The notes beneath the pieces are model-generated. The model had not been told where the DNA came from. It made no database searches and saw only the letters and a list, made by a program, of their open reading frames with translations. Positions 42,937 through 51,975 of a stretch of DNA of 64,000 nt are shown in pieces. Source of the DNA: Hoeflea_A sp965249925 (GTDB lineage Bacteria > Pseudomonadota > Alphaproteobacteria > Rhizobiales > Rhizobiaceae); NCBI GenBank assembly GCA_965249925.1, contig OZ252260.1, forward strand, positions 5,828,001 through 5,892,000. The letters run 5' to 3'. Made by a program: the position numbers and the translations under genes. Position 1 is the first letter of the stretch. The number at the start of each line of letters is the position of its first letter.

Positions 42937-44123
42937 GTGCGGCGGCTTCCATTAAGATTGCCGTGATCGCCGGAGAGAAGTCCGGTGACCTGCTTGGTGC
43001 TGATTTGATTTCCGCCCTGCGCGGCCGTTATGGCGGTCGCATCGACCTGATCGGCGTCGGCGGGGATGCGATGGCGGCGCAGGGATTGGATTCGCTCTTC
43101 GATTACCAGGAACTATCGATTGTTGGCTATAGCGCGGTTATCGCGCGGTTGCCGCAAATCTTGTATCGGATTCACAGCACAGCCCGGCACATCATAGCGG
43201 CCCGGCCGGATCTGCTGGTGATTATCGACAGCCCGGACTTCACGCACCGCGTCGCGCGACGCGTACGCCGGGCGTTGCCGAACGTGCCGATCGTCAATTA
43301 CGTCTGTCCGACGGTTTGGGCATGGAAGCCTCAACGAGCGCCGGCAATGAAGGGCTATATCGACCACGTCCTGTCGATCCTGCCGTTCGAACCCGAAATC
43401 GTCGCTCGGCTCGGCGGTCCTCCCGTGACTTATGTCGGGCATCGGTTGATGTCAGACGATGGTATTGAAGCGGTTGTCAAGACGCAGGCGGATGGCCGTC
43501 AGAATCGACAATCGTTAGGTCCCGACACACCCTTCTCCCCAGGCTGCTGCATGCTGCTGCCAGGTTCGCGCACCGGAGAAATCAGGCGTTTGATGCCGGC
43601 GTTCCGGGAAACGGCGGTGCAATTGTCGCGACGGTGTCCCGATGTGCGGTTCATCCTGCCGACGCTTCCAAGGCTGGAAGCCGACATCCGACAGGCAGTG
43701 GCGACTTGGCCGGTAGCGGTTGAGGTTACGACGGGCGATGCGCAGAAGTGGCAGGCATTTGCTCAGGCCGACGCCGCGTTGGCTGCGTCGGGAACGGTTC
43801 TGTTGGAACTGGCGCTAAGCGGCATTCCCTGCATTTCCACATACAAGCTGGACCCGGTTGCAAAGCTGCTTTCTCGGAAAGTCACCGCCTGGACGGTGGC
43901 GTTGCCAAATTTCATAGCCGACTATCCCGTTGTCAACGAATATATCAATGAAAGTGTGCGCCCCGGCCTTCTGGCGAGACGCCTTCAGAACCTGCTTTGC
44001 AACAGCGCGGAGCGCCGAACCATGCTGGAAGGCTTCGATCTGGTTCGCGATCGTATGCGGACGGAAGTGCCGGCGGGCACGCTGGCTGCCGACACTGTGC
44101 TGCGTTACCTTGACGGTCACTAG
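42933..44123 (+). CDS. lpxB: Lipid-A-disaccharide synthase
   Basis: This 396-residue GT19 enzyme condenses UDP-2,3-diacylglucosamine with lipid X to form the lipid A disaccharide. Typical stretches: IAVIAGEKSGDLLGADLI, LIGVGGDAMAAQGLDSLFDYQELSIVGYSAVI, VNYVCPTVWAWKP, CCMLLPGSRTGEIRRLMPAF and ALAASGTVLLELALSGIPCISTYK with PNFIADYPVVNEYI. It is the last gene of the lipid A run. Its TAG stop overlaps the stop of the convergent gcvP inside a CTAG tetranucleotide. Confidence 0.95.
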   Translation: MSAAASIKIAVIAGEKSGDLLGADLISALRGRYGGRIDLIGVGGDAMAAQGLDSLFDYQELSIVGYSAVIARLPQILYRIHSTARHIIAARPDLLVIIDSPDFTHRVARRVRRALPNVPIVNYVCPTVWAWKPQRAPAMKGYIDHVLSILPFEPEIVARLGGPPVTYVGHRLMSDDGIEAVVKTQADGRQNRQSLGPDTPFSPGCCMLLPGSRTGEIRRLMPAFRETAVQLSRRCPDVRFILPTLPRLEADIRQAVATWPVAVEVTTGDAQKWQAFAQADAALAASGTVLLELALSGIPCISTYKLDPVAKLLSRKVTAWTVALPNFIADYPVVNEYINESVRPGLLARRLQNLLCNSAERRTMLEGFDLVRDRMRTEVPAGTLAADTVLRYLDGH

Positions 44124-46948
44124 CTCGCCAGCTCTTCAATCGGCGGGCAGGTACAGACGAGATGGCGGTCACCGTAGACATTGTCCACACGGGCGACTGG
44201 CGGCCAGTATTTGGAAGCGAGTTGGGCGCTTCCAGCCGGCGCGACCGCCAGCATCGCGTCGTAGGCATGACTCCAGTTGCCGGCAATGGCTGACTCGGCC
44301 GTATGCGGTGCGTTCACTAGCGGATTGTCGGTGCGGTCCCACACGCCCTTTTTGACCTTTTCGATTTCCTCGCGGATCGACAACATGGCATCGCAGAACC
44401 GATCCACTTCTGCCAACGGCTCCGATTCGGTAGGCTCAACCATCAGTGTCCCGGCCACCGGCCACGACATGGTGGGGGCATGAAAGCCGTAATCGATGAG
44501 CCGTTTCGCGATGTCTTCGACCCCGATGTCGGCGTCGTCCTTAAACGGCCGCGTGTCGATAATGCACTCATGGGCAACACGTCCGTGCGCGCCGCGATAG
44601 AGGATCCGATAGGCGTCCTCCAGACGTTTGGCGATATAATTGGCTGACAGAATGGCGGTTTCGGCGGTGCTTTTCAAACCGTCTGCTCCCATCATGCGGA
44701 TATACATCCAGGAGATAGGCAGGATCGACGCGCTGCCGGATGCCGCCGCCGCGACAGCCCAGCTGCCATCCTTGAGAGGATCGCCTGGTAGGAAAGGCAC
44801 CAGGTGCGATGCCACGCCAATCGGCCCAATTCCCGGGCCGCCGCCGCCATGCGGAATGCAAAAGGTCTTATGCAGATTCATATGGCAAACATCGGCGCCG
44901 ATATCGCACGGTCGAGCGAGACCAACCATCGCGTTTAGATTGGCACCGTCAAAATAGACCTGACCGCCATGATCGTGCACCAGATCACAGATGTCCTTGA
45001 TCCTCTGCTCAAAGACCCCGTGGGTGGACGGATAAGTCACCATCAACGCGGCCAGGTTATCGCTGTGTTCGGCCACCTTTTCGGATAGATCGGCGAAATC
45101 AACGTCGCCGGCATGGGTGCAATTGACCACCACGATTCGCATACCGGCCATGGATGCGCTGGCCGGATTGGTGCCATGCGCAGAGGAGGGGATCAGGCAA
45201 ATGTCACGGTGCGATCCATCACGGGACGCGTGATAGTGCCGAATCGCCATAAGGCCTGAAAACTCACCCTGACTCCCGGCATTCGGCTGCAAACTGACCG
45301 CGGAAAACCCGGTGATTTCGCACAGCCATTGTTCAAGATCGCCCATCAAACGCCTGTAGCCCTGCACATGATCGTCGGGCGCGTAAGGATGGATATTGGC
45401 GATTTTCGACCAACTGACCGGCATCAGTTCGGCCGCCGCGTTGAGTTTCATCGTGCAGGATCCCAGGGGGATCATGGCGCGATCGAGCGCCAGATCCTTG
45501 TCCGCCAGCTTTCTCAGATACCGCATCATGTCCGTCTCGGACTGTACCGCATGGAATATCGGCTGCGTTAGGAACGGTCTGTCGCGGCGCTGGGCTGGCA
45601 GATGAGGCGCGCCGGCATCCGCCACCGGTTTGGCGGAGAAGATATCGAGCAACGCAATCATATCTTGCTCGGACGTCGTTTCGTCCAGTGCAACGGACAC
45701 GTTGTCGGCGTCCAATACTCGCAGAAGACAACCGGCACTTTCGGCTTTGGCCGCCAAAGCCTCTGCGTCGGCCGCGACTTTCACTGTCACAGTATCAAAA
45801 AAGTGTTCGCCGGCGAGATGATAGCCAGCGTCTTTAAGGCTCTGCCCAAAACGACCCGCGAGGGCTGCGATCCGTTCGGCAATGGTGGTCAGGCCCTCCG
45901 GCCCGTGCCAGATCGCATAGGCGGCGGACATGTTGGCCAGCAAAGCCTGTGCTGTGCAAATGTTTGAGGTCGCCTTGTCGCGGCGGATATGCTGCTCCCG
46001 CGTTTGCAGCGCCAGCCGATAGGCCGGGTTGCCCTTCGCGTCAATCGATTCCCCGACGAGGCGACCGGGCATCAGCCGCACCAGCTTTTCCGTCACCGCC
46101 ATGTAGGCGGCATGTGGACCGCCAAAGCCGAGCGGAACGCCGTATCTTTGTGCCGAACCGATTACGATATCGGCACCCCATTCTCCAGGTGGTTGAAGCA
46201 GGGTCAGCGCCAATGGGTCGGTGACAACGACCACGAGCGCGCCGGCTTCACGCGCTTGTTTGACCAGCGCCGTGGGATCCTCGAACAGACCGAACGTATC
46301 CGGCCAGGAAAAAATGACAGCCGAGGTGTCGGCGCTAATTTCTCCGTCCTGAATCCGGATGTTCAATGGCTCCAAGCGGGTTTCGAGCACCGTGCGTGAT
46401 TGTGGGTGAAGGGTGTTGGCAACGCAGACGGAATGGCGTTTCATTCGGTGATGGCGATACGCCATCCCGGCCGCTTCGGCGACGGATGTGGCTTCATCCA
46501 ACAGCGAGGCGTTGGCTACGGGGAGCCCGCTCAGTTCGCTGATCAGCGTCTGGAAATTGAAAAGCATTTCCAAACGGCCCTGGCTGATTTCAGGCTGATA
46601 GGGTGTGTAGGAGGTGTACCAGGCTGGATTCTCAAATAGATTGCGTTGAATCACCGGCGGCACGAGGCAGCCGTAGTAGCCCTGACCGATGTAGGTCCGC
46701 ATTTCGACGTTCTGATCGACAATCGATCGCAGTTCCGTAAGCGCATCATGCTCACCGATCGCCTGAGGCAGGTTGAGTTCACCGTCAAAGCGAATACTAT
46801 CCGGCACCGTCTGGGATATCAGTGTTTCGAGGGAAGGCACGCCCAGGGCGGTCAGCATGGTGCGGGTATCCGAAGCCGTCGGTCCGTTATGACGCTCAGA
46901 GAACGGAACTGCCTGGCGACGTTTCGCCGGAAGTGGCTGATCGCTCAT
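44120..46948 (-). CDS. gcvP: Glycine dehydrogenase (aminomethyl-transferring), P protein
   Basis: This 942-residue PLP enzyme of the glycine cleavage system decarboxylates glycine and transfers the aminomethyl group to GcvH. It is the single-chain form with N- and C-terminal halves. The PLP lysine is about K694 in NLHKTFCIPHGGGGPG, and YTSYTPYQPEISQGRLEMLFNFQTLI is the conserved early motif. GSQGEFSGLMAIRHYH and SAHGTNPASASMAGM are further markers. It follows gcvH with a 4-bp overlap and is the last gene of the gcvTHP operon. Confidence 0.96.
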   Translation of the reverse strand: MSDQPLPAKRRQAVPFSERHNGPTASDTRTMLTALGVPSLETLISQTVPDSIRFDGELNLPQAIGEHDALTELRSIVDQNVEMRTYIGQGYYGCLVPPVIQRNLFENPAWYTSYTPYQPEISQGRLEMLFNFQTLISELSGLPVANASLLDEATSVAEAAGMAYRHHRMKRHSVCVANTLHPQSRTVLETRLEPLNIRIQDGEISADTSAVIFSWPDTFGLFEDPTALVKQAREAGALVVVVTDPLALTLLQPPGEWGADIVIGSAQRYGVPLGFGGPHAAYMAVTEKLVRLMPGRLVGESIDAKGNPAYRLALQTREQHIRRDKATSNICTAQALLANMSAAYAIWHGPEGLTTIAERIAALAGRFGQSLKDAGYHLAGEHFFDTVTVKVAADAEALAAKAESAGCLLRVLDADNVSVALDETTSEQDMIALLDIFSAKPVADAGAPHLPAQRRDRPFLTQPIFHAVQSETDMMRYLRKLADKDLALDRAMIPLGSCTMKLNAAAELMPVSWSKIANIHPYAPDDHVQGYRRLMGDLEQWLCEITGFSAVSLQPNAGSQGEFSGLMAIRHYHASRDGSHRDICLIPSSAHGTNPASASMAGMRIVVVNCTHAGDVDFADLSEKVAEHSDNLAALMVTYPSTHGVFEQRIKDICDLVHDHGGQVYFDGANLNAMVGLARPCDIGADVCHMNLHKTFCIPHGGGGPGIGPIGVASHLVPFLPGDPLKDGSWAVAAAASGSASILPISWMYIRMMGADGLKSTAETAILSANYIAKRLEDAYRILYRGAHGRVAHECIIDTRPFKDDADIGVEDIAKRLIDYGFHAPTMSWPVAGTLMVEPTESEPLAEVDRFCDAMLSIREEIEKVKKGVWDRTDNPLVNAPHTAESAIAGNWSHAYDAMLAVAPAGSAQLASKYWPPVARVDNVYGDRHLVCTCPPIEELAS

Positions 46949-47328
46949 GCGCCGTTCTCCTGTTCAAGGTGAGCCTTGTAGGCTGTCACATCCATCAGGC
47001 TGTCGAGCTGCGACGCGTCGTCCAGTGTGAGTTTGACCAGCCACCCGTCGTTTTCGGCGGAGGCATTGACGAGGCCTGGTTCCCCCTCCAGCGCATCATT
47101 GACGGCGGTGATCGTACCGCTGACCGGGGCGTAAACATCCGACGCCGCCTTCACCGATTCAACGACGATGACAGCTTCGCCCTTGCTGACCTTTTGGTCG
47201 GTCTCCGGCAATTCGACAAAGACGAGATCGCCCAACTGCTCCTGCGCGTAGTCGGTAATTCCCATAACGGCATTGCTGCCGTCGACCCGGATCCATTCGT
47301 GGTCTTTGGTGTAGTAGGTGGTGCTCAT
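46945..47328 (-). CDS. gcvH: Glycine cleavage system H protein
   Basis: This 127-residue lipoyl carrier protein of the glycine cleavage system shuttles the aminomethyl group between P, T and L proteins. The lipoylated lysine is K60 in VIVVESVKAASDVYAPVSG. The front KDHEWIRVDGSNAVMGITDYAQEQLGDLVFVELPE is a near-consensus H-protein start. It overlaps gcvT and gcvP by 4 bp each, consistent with fully coupled translation. Confidence 0.97.
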   Translation of the reverse strand: MSTTYYTKDHEWIRVDGSNAVMGITDYAQEQLGDLVFVELPETDQKVSKGEAVIVVESVKAASDVYAPVSGTITAVNDALEGEPGLVNASAENDGWLVKLTLDDASQLDSLMDVTAYKAHLEQENGA

Positions 47329-48443
47329 GATTGCTCTCCTCGATAGTATCTATGCGGCACAAAGGGCAGGGGATGCAGCGTGCAAGGCAGGCGCCGTCCG
47401 CGTACATCGGCAAAAAAACGGTTTTGGGTCGCGGCAGCGTCCCGCGAGATGCGGCCGATGGCCACCGGGTGTTCGCAAGAGGGCCCGAAGCCGCCTGAGG
47501 TCACACGGCCGACTTCGGCGGCGCCCGCTTCTTCACCGTCAAAAAGTGTAGCTCCGCCACGCACAGGTGCACGGCCTTCCGGTTTGAGTCCGGTGCGTTT
47601 GTGGCTTGAGCCCACGGCCACAATCTGCGCAAGTGCGTCGGCGCCGACATAGACCCCTGCACTGCGTAGCGGTTTCGGCACGGCCCAAATCAGTCCGGCG
47701 GTCAACGGATCGGTGTCCTCGTCCATATCCTCGCCATAGAGCGGCAGGCCCGCTTCGAGCCGAAGGCTGTCGCGGGCTCCGAGACCGATCCACGCCACGG
47801 CCTCCTCAGCCGCGATGTCGCGCGTAAACGCTACCGCCCGATCGATGTCGAGCGCAATTTCGAATCCGTCCTCTCCGGTGTAACCGGAGCGGGAAAGGAA
47901 AACGTTGTTGTCGGTTTCGCACACCTGCATGAACGACAGCCCTTTGCCGGCTGGAAGATGTCGCTCCACTATCTCTGCCGCCTTGGGGCCCTGCAGTGCC
48001 AGGAAAACGCGCGGCACCCTTTCGACAGTCGCGTTGAAACCGGTCGCGAGACCCTGAAGATGCTCGAGGTCCTTGTCCGCACAGGCGCCGTTGGCAACGA
48101 CGAGAAAACGGTTGTCCTCAAGCCGGCTGACAATCAGATCGTCGATCATGCCGGCGGACTCGTTTAGCATGTAGGTATAACGCCCGCGCCCCACCTGCTG
48201 CGCCGCCGCATCGTATGGGCAGGCGCGGCTCAGCAACGCCGCCGCCTCCGGCCCCTCGACCCGGATATGGGCCATGTGGGAAATATCGAAAAGCCCGGCC
48301 GAGCTGCGGGTATGGAGATGTTCTTTCAGAACACCCATGGGATAACTGATCGGCATGTCATAGCCGGCAAAAGGCCCGAAGCGGGCGCCCGCCGCGACAT
48401 GCAGGTCTTTGAGAGGAAGCTGTTTCATCATAGCTCCGGACAT
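47325..48443 (-). CDS. gcvT: Aminomethyltransferase, glycine cleavage T protein
   Basis: This 372-residue T protein transfers the methylene group from H protein to tetrahydrofolate and releases ammonia. Motifs: AGARFGPFAGYDMPISYPMGVLKEHLHTRSSAGLFDISHMAHIRVEG, MLNESAGMIDDLIV, LALQGPKAAEIV, SRSGYTGEDGFEIAL, and the DSLRLEAGLPLYGEDMDEDTDPLTAGLIW substrate region. The atg at 48443 is supported by GGAGG 7 nt upstream; the more distant 48509 start would read through the riboswitch region. First gene of the operon, downstream of a glycine riboswitch. Confidence 0.95.
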   Translation of the reverse strand: MSGAMMKQLPLKDLHVAAGARFGPFAGYDMPISYPMGVLKEHLHTRSSAGLFDISHMAHIRVEGPEAAALLSRACPYDAAAQQVGRGRYTYMLNESAGMIDDLIVSRLEDNRFLVVANGACADKDLEHLQGLATGFNATVERVPRVFLALQGPKAAEIVERHLPAGKGLSFMQVCETDNNVFLSRSGYTGEDGFEIALDIDRAVAFTRDIAAEEAVAWIGLGARDSLRLEAGLPLYGEDMDEDTDPLTAGLIWAVPKPLRSAGVYVGADALAQIVAVGSSHKRTGLKPEGRAPVRGGATLFDGEEAGAAEVGRVTSGGFGPSCEHPVAIGRISRDAAATQNRFFADVRGRRLPCTLHPLPFVPHRYYRGEQS

Positions 48444-48450
48444 AGTTGCG

Positions 48451-48469
48451 CCTCCACGCATAGGCGTGG
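48451..48469 (-). promoter_or_regulatory. Hairpin overlapping the gcvT ribosome binding site
   Basis: On the minus strand CCACGC-ctat-GCGTGG is followed directly by AGG. The last two G of the stem are the first two G of the GGAGG ribosome binding site of gcvT (48451-48455). Formation of this stem could block translation, making it a candidate expression platform for the upstream glycine riboswitch. This reading is inferred from base pairing only. Confidence 0.5.
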
Positions 48470-48479
48470 TGTGAAGCGC

Positions 48480-48662
48480 CCCTCTGTCTGGAGCCTGAGA
48501 GACTCGCACCGACCGGATCTCTGTCGGCGGCGCTTACACCTTCGGCGCGGAACGGCTGTTCCGACTTTCCAGAGTGCCAATCATCTACGGTCCTTTTGCC
48601 TGAGAGATTATGGGCATTTTCCCCTTCGGCGGCGCGCTTGCAGCGCTGGCTCTCTCCCGCAG
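48480..48662 (-). promoter_or_regulatory. Tandem glycine riboswitch (gcvT element)
   Basis: Two consecutive glycine aptamers precede gcvT. The first (about 48662-48582) has the GCGGGAGAGAG 5' stem, the CCGAAGGGG loop and the hallmark ATCTCTCAGGCAAAAGGACCG. The second (about 48575-48480) has CTCTGGAAAG, CCGAAGGTGTAAG and GTCTCTCAGGCTCCAGACAGAGGGG. These match the gcvT riboswitch consensus, which binds glycine and turns on the cleavage operon when glycine is abundant. The end lies about 37 nt before the gcvT start. Confidence 0.9.
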
Positions 48663-48780
48663 ACGACCTGTAAAGCCGATCAGGCTTCACAAGGCGTGAA
48701 TGACGTTAGTGGAAGAAGTCGATTCTGTCATCTATTGTCTGATAAAATCTGTGTCAGATTCGGGACGGGTCGGGGAACAC

Positions 48781-49698
48781 ATGGAATATTGGCGATTGCT
48801 TCGGCAAAGCCTGGCTAAATCCGTTGGACTGTGGGCCGCGACGACGGTTGTCATGCTATTGTTTCAGGCACAGGCAGTATCGGAGGTCTCTCCGATCAAG
48901 CCCTATAAGGACCGGCTGTTTTCCTACCCCGGCATTCTGGCAAAAAGCGATAACGGCGCTTACCTGAAAGTGGATTACAACTCTGATCGCGACATCAATG
49001 CGCGCGATCAGGTTCCTGAACGCCGCGCCAAGGGCAAATATGTATCGATGCGGCCGCGGCGCGATCAGCGAGCGCTGACGATCAAGGCGCCGGATGCGGC
49101 GGTTCAGACCTATGAAACAGGCGCGACCCGAAAGGCGCGATTTGCCGTCATTTTCATCCATGGTCGGGGCGGCGACCGACGGTTGGGGGTGAAGGACTGG
49201 ACGTTTGGCGGAAACTTCAACCGGCTGAAGAATCTCGCGGTGCGCAACGGTGGCGTCTATTATGCGCCGACCATACCGAGCTTCGACGGAGCCGGGCTCG
49301 AACACCTGAAGACGCTGGTCACCTATATCAGGCGCACGTCACCGAGTGCGCCGATCGTGCTTGCCTGCGGATCGATGGGCAGCATCCTGTGCTGGCAGGG
49401 CGCCAACGATCCCGGGATCACCACCAGGCTTGCCGGAATCGTTATTTTGGGAGGCACAGGTGATGGAAACTTCACCAGCAGTGCGGCCTACCATGCCGGC
49501 GTGCCGGTCCTTCTTGCACACGGCAGTGCCGACCGCGTCTACAACTGGCGCGATCAATTGCTGGTCTATCGAAATATCCGCTACTCCGCGTCGCCAGCCT
49601 ATCCGGTGCGATTTGTGCTGTTCGAGACCGGCAGCCACGGCACACCGATCCGTATGATCGACTGGCGCGATACACTCAACTGGATGCTGTCCCGCTAG
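48781..49698 (+). CDS. Alpha/beta hydrolase, exported or membrane-anchored
   Basis: A 305-residue alpha/beta-hydrolase fold protein. The N-terminus has a signal-anchor (GLWAATTVVMLLFQAQAVSEV). The soluble part shows an oxyanion region FIHGRGGDRRLG, a nucleophile elbow LACGSMGSIL with Ser, an acid residue in LLAHGSADRVYNW and a histidine in FETGSHGTPIRM, so the triad is complete. Substrate unknown. The atg at 48781 with GGGGA just upstream is preferred over the ttg at 48700, which would overlap the riboswitch-side leader. It converges with a large exported protein gene (8 bp between stops). Confidence 0.75.
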   Translation: MEYWRLLRQSLAKSVGLWAATTVVMLLFQAQAVSEVSPIKPYKDRLFSYPGILAKSDNGAYLKVDYNSDRDINARDQVPERRAKGKYVSMRPRRDQRALTIKAPDAAVQTYETGATRKARFAVIFIHGRGGDRRLGVKDWTFGGNFNRLKNLAVRNGGVYYAPTIPSFDGAGLEHLKTLVTYIRRTSPSAPIVLACGSMGSILCWQGANDPGITTRLAGIVILGGTGDGNFTSSAAYHAGVPVLLAHGSADRVYNWRDQLLVYRNIRYSASPAYPVRFVLFETGSHGTPIRMIDWRDTLNWMLSR

Positions 49699-49706
49699 TC
49701 TAGTCC

Positions 49707-51770
49707 TCAGCGATTGGCCTCTACCGTCACACCCAGCAGATCAGGCAGCGTTTGAGGTGCCATCTGCGCACTGCCGATCAGCTGCATGACCGGCACCGGG
49801 TTTTCCGGATTGATCTCCAGGGAGAGGTTGCGCGGATCAGCAAAAAAGGCCTCCGCTGCGCGGGTCACCTCTTCGGTGAATGCCTCATTGCCGATCGTCG
49901 CCAAAACACCCTTCAGTTGTGCGAGCAGTAGGCTCGACATCTGGCTGGGCTCGACTCCGGCTTCGGCCGCTGCCAGTCCCAAAGCCGTCTGCACGCCGCC
50001 TTCATTGACCAGTTCGAGCTCCAGCGATTTGAGGTTCAGCGTCACAATGGCCGCCTGCGCCGCCTGTGGATTTTCAAGCACGGATTTCGGCAGACCGCCA
50101 AGCCGAGCCTGGGCCCGTACGACGCCAACGTCGCCGACTTCCACGACCAGATTGTCGATCACAAGATCCTCTGTCGCCTCGTCCCACCTGACTTCGATTG
50201 ACTCGGAGAGACGCAGTGTGGAGATGCCCGCAGCCTTAAATATTTCTTCGGCTTCACGGTCATCGAGGGCATCAACCGGGATCTCCAGATCGTCAATCGA
50301 CAACACAATCTCCGTTGGTACCGGTGGTACCGTTGATCGCATGGCCAGCAGGAAACCGCCAAGACTGGCTTCGCCTTCATCGGGAATACTGGCAAAAAAA
50401 TCCTCCAGCGAAACCGAGATCGACAATGGCGTAAAGATGCGTGCCACCTGCAGCGGATCCGGTTCCGATTGGCTTGCCAATTGCGTATCGATGAAAGCCT
50501 TCATGGGACCGTACGGTGCAAACTCGATGTCCTCGATGGCGAACTTTGCGAAGTTGACGCGACCCTCCGGTTCGATATCGACCTCCAGTGACGACATTGA
50601 AAACTCGCCCAGTCCATCAGGGCTCAGATCGGAGAGAAGCAGTTGAGCCAATTTCATGGTCCCGCTCATCTCCGGATCGTCGGGGTCTTGAAAGTCAACG
50701 GACAGGCCGTCAACCGAGGTGCGGCCTATTGCAAATGAACGATAGACATCGAAAAGAATAGCAGCCAACTGCTCCTCGTCGAATTCCTCGGTGACGATTG
50801 CAGTGTCGGCCAATTCGACCAGGTTGGTCTGCGGGGGCCGCAACTCCAGGTTCTCATAGGCAATACGATCGATGTTCATGTTGAACACATCGGATTCGAC
50901 ACGGTATCCAAGCAGTGTCAGTGAGCCGACGTAAGTCTCGAAGTCGCTGTCGGCTGATCCGCCTCCCTGGAGGAACTGAAGGCCCGCACCGATATTGTAG
51001 TTTTCGACCCGAGCACTCGCGAACCGCAGCGTCATGTTTTCCAGATCGCCTTCGCTCTCAAGGCCGCTCATCGTCTGTGCAAATGTGCCTGTCGAATACT
51101 CTTCAATAACGCCGTTGCGCAGGTTCTTGGCGACAATGTCGCGCATCTCGTACCCAAAAAATGCCTCGTCGTCCGGTTTGTCGATTTCGTCGAGAGTGAG
51201 TTCGATCCGGCTTATGCGCTGCTCCTCAAGGGCCAGGTCAAAGAAGGTGTTCAAAAGCGGAAGCCAGCGACCGATGGGACGGTTGGGATCCTCCTCAATC
51301 ACCGGAAGTTTGGCCCAGGACGCGTTGGTTAGAAGATAGCCGTCCATCTTGCCGTCCACCGCCAAACCCTCATTATCGTCATCGCTGGTGATCCGAGCGG
51401 TGAAGCGCGTCCCGTCCGAAAGCGTCATGCGTCTGACCGCAAAGCCGGCATCATTCGATGTCAGTTCATCGGCAACCAGTTCGGGCACTGTGAAGCTGAT
51501 ATCAACGGAGACGCTGTTGTTTTCCCCGGCACTGCCGTCCTCCGTATTCTCTTCATCATCGAACTGGAACGTCCTGGAGAACGTGTACTGCAACCCGCGA
51601 ATCGTAAGAGTGTCGCCAGATTCGCTCGCCGTGTCGTAGGTTGCCGTGATTCCCAAATCAGAATCGGACTTGATCCATGCATCAAACGCCTCCCGGCCAG
51701 TCTCCTGGGCTTGTGTCGACGTGACAGCCAATGCCGTCAGGCAAATGGCAGTGCTCAGACAGCGTTTCAT
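49707..51770 (-). CDS. Large exported protein of unknown function
   Basis: A 687-residue protein with a clear signal peptide (MKRCLSTAICLTALAVTSTQAQE). The mature part is acidic and strand-rich with repeated L-x-I/V patterns, for example LTIRGLQYTFSRTFQFD, VSVDISFTVPELVADEL, RFTARITSDDDNEGLAVDGKMDG and LTLNLKSLELELVN. A periplasmic AsmA/YdgA-like or lipid-binding beta structure is plausible, but no family was recognised. The atg at 51770 with GGGAGGT 7 nt upstream is a strong start. It is followed by the convergent hydrolase gene; the upstream neighbour is an adenylate cyclase with a 205-bp gap, so it is probably a single-gene unit. Confidence 0.75.
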   Translation of the reverse strand: MKRCLSTAICLTALAVTSTQAQETGREAFDAWIKSDSDLGITATYDTASESGDTLTIRGLQYTFSRTFQFDDEENTEDGSAGENNSVSVDISFTVPELVADELTSNDAGFAVRRMTLSDGTRFTARITSDDDNEGLAVDGKMDGYLLTNASWAKLPVIEEDPNRPIGRWLPLLNTFFDLALEEQRISRIELTLDEIDKPDDEAFFGYEMRDIVAKNLRNGVIEEYSTGTFAQTMSGLESEGDLENMTLRFASARVENYNIGAGLQFLQGGGSADSDFETYVGSLTLLGYRVESDVFNMNIDRIAYENLELRPPQTNLVELADTAIVTEEFDEEQLAAILFDVYRSFAIGRTSVDGLSVDFQDPDDPEMSGTMKLAQLLLSDLSPDGLGEFSMSSLEVDIEPEGRVNFAKFAIEDIEFAPYGPMKAFIDTQLASQSEPDPLQVARIFTPLSISVSLEDFFASIPDEGEASLGGFLLAMRSTVPPVPTEIVLSIDDLEIPVDALDDREAEEIFKAAGISTLRLSESIEVRWDEATEDLVIDNLVVEVGDVGVVRAQARLGGLPKSVLENPQAAQAAIVTLNLKSLELELVNEGGVQTALGLAAAEAGVEPSQMSSLLLAQLKGVLATIGNEAFTEEVTRAAEAFFADPRNLSLEINPENPVPVMQLIGSAQMAPQTLPDLLGVTVEANR

Positions 51771-51975
51771 GACGTGACCTCCCGTATGTTTTTGATTGCC
51801 CGACCAATACAGTATGAACAGCAATGCAACAACCGTATGGCCGGCCAAGTAAAAATCATCAAATCCAAAATGAAACCCGAATGAAAACCAGGGTCACACG
51901 CCGCGCTTGCAGATCTGTCGTCCAAAGCTGCGGTAGCCATCGCCTGACCGTTTCGATCGGCACTCCGCAGGCAGA

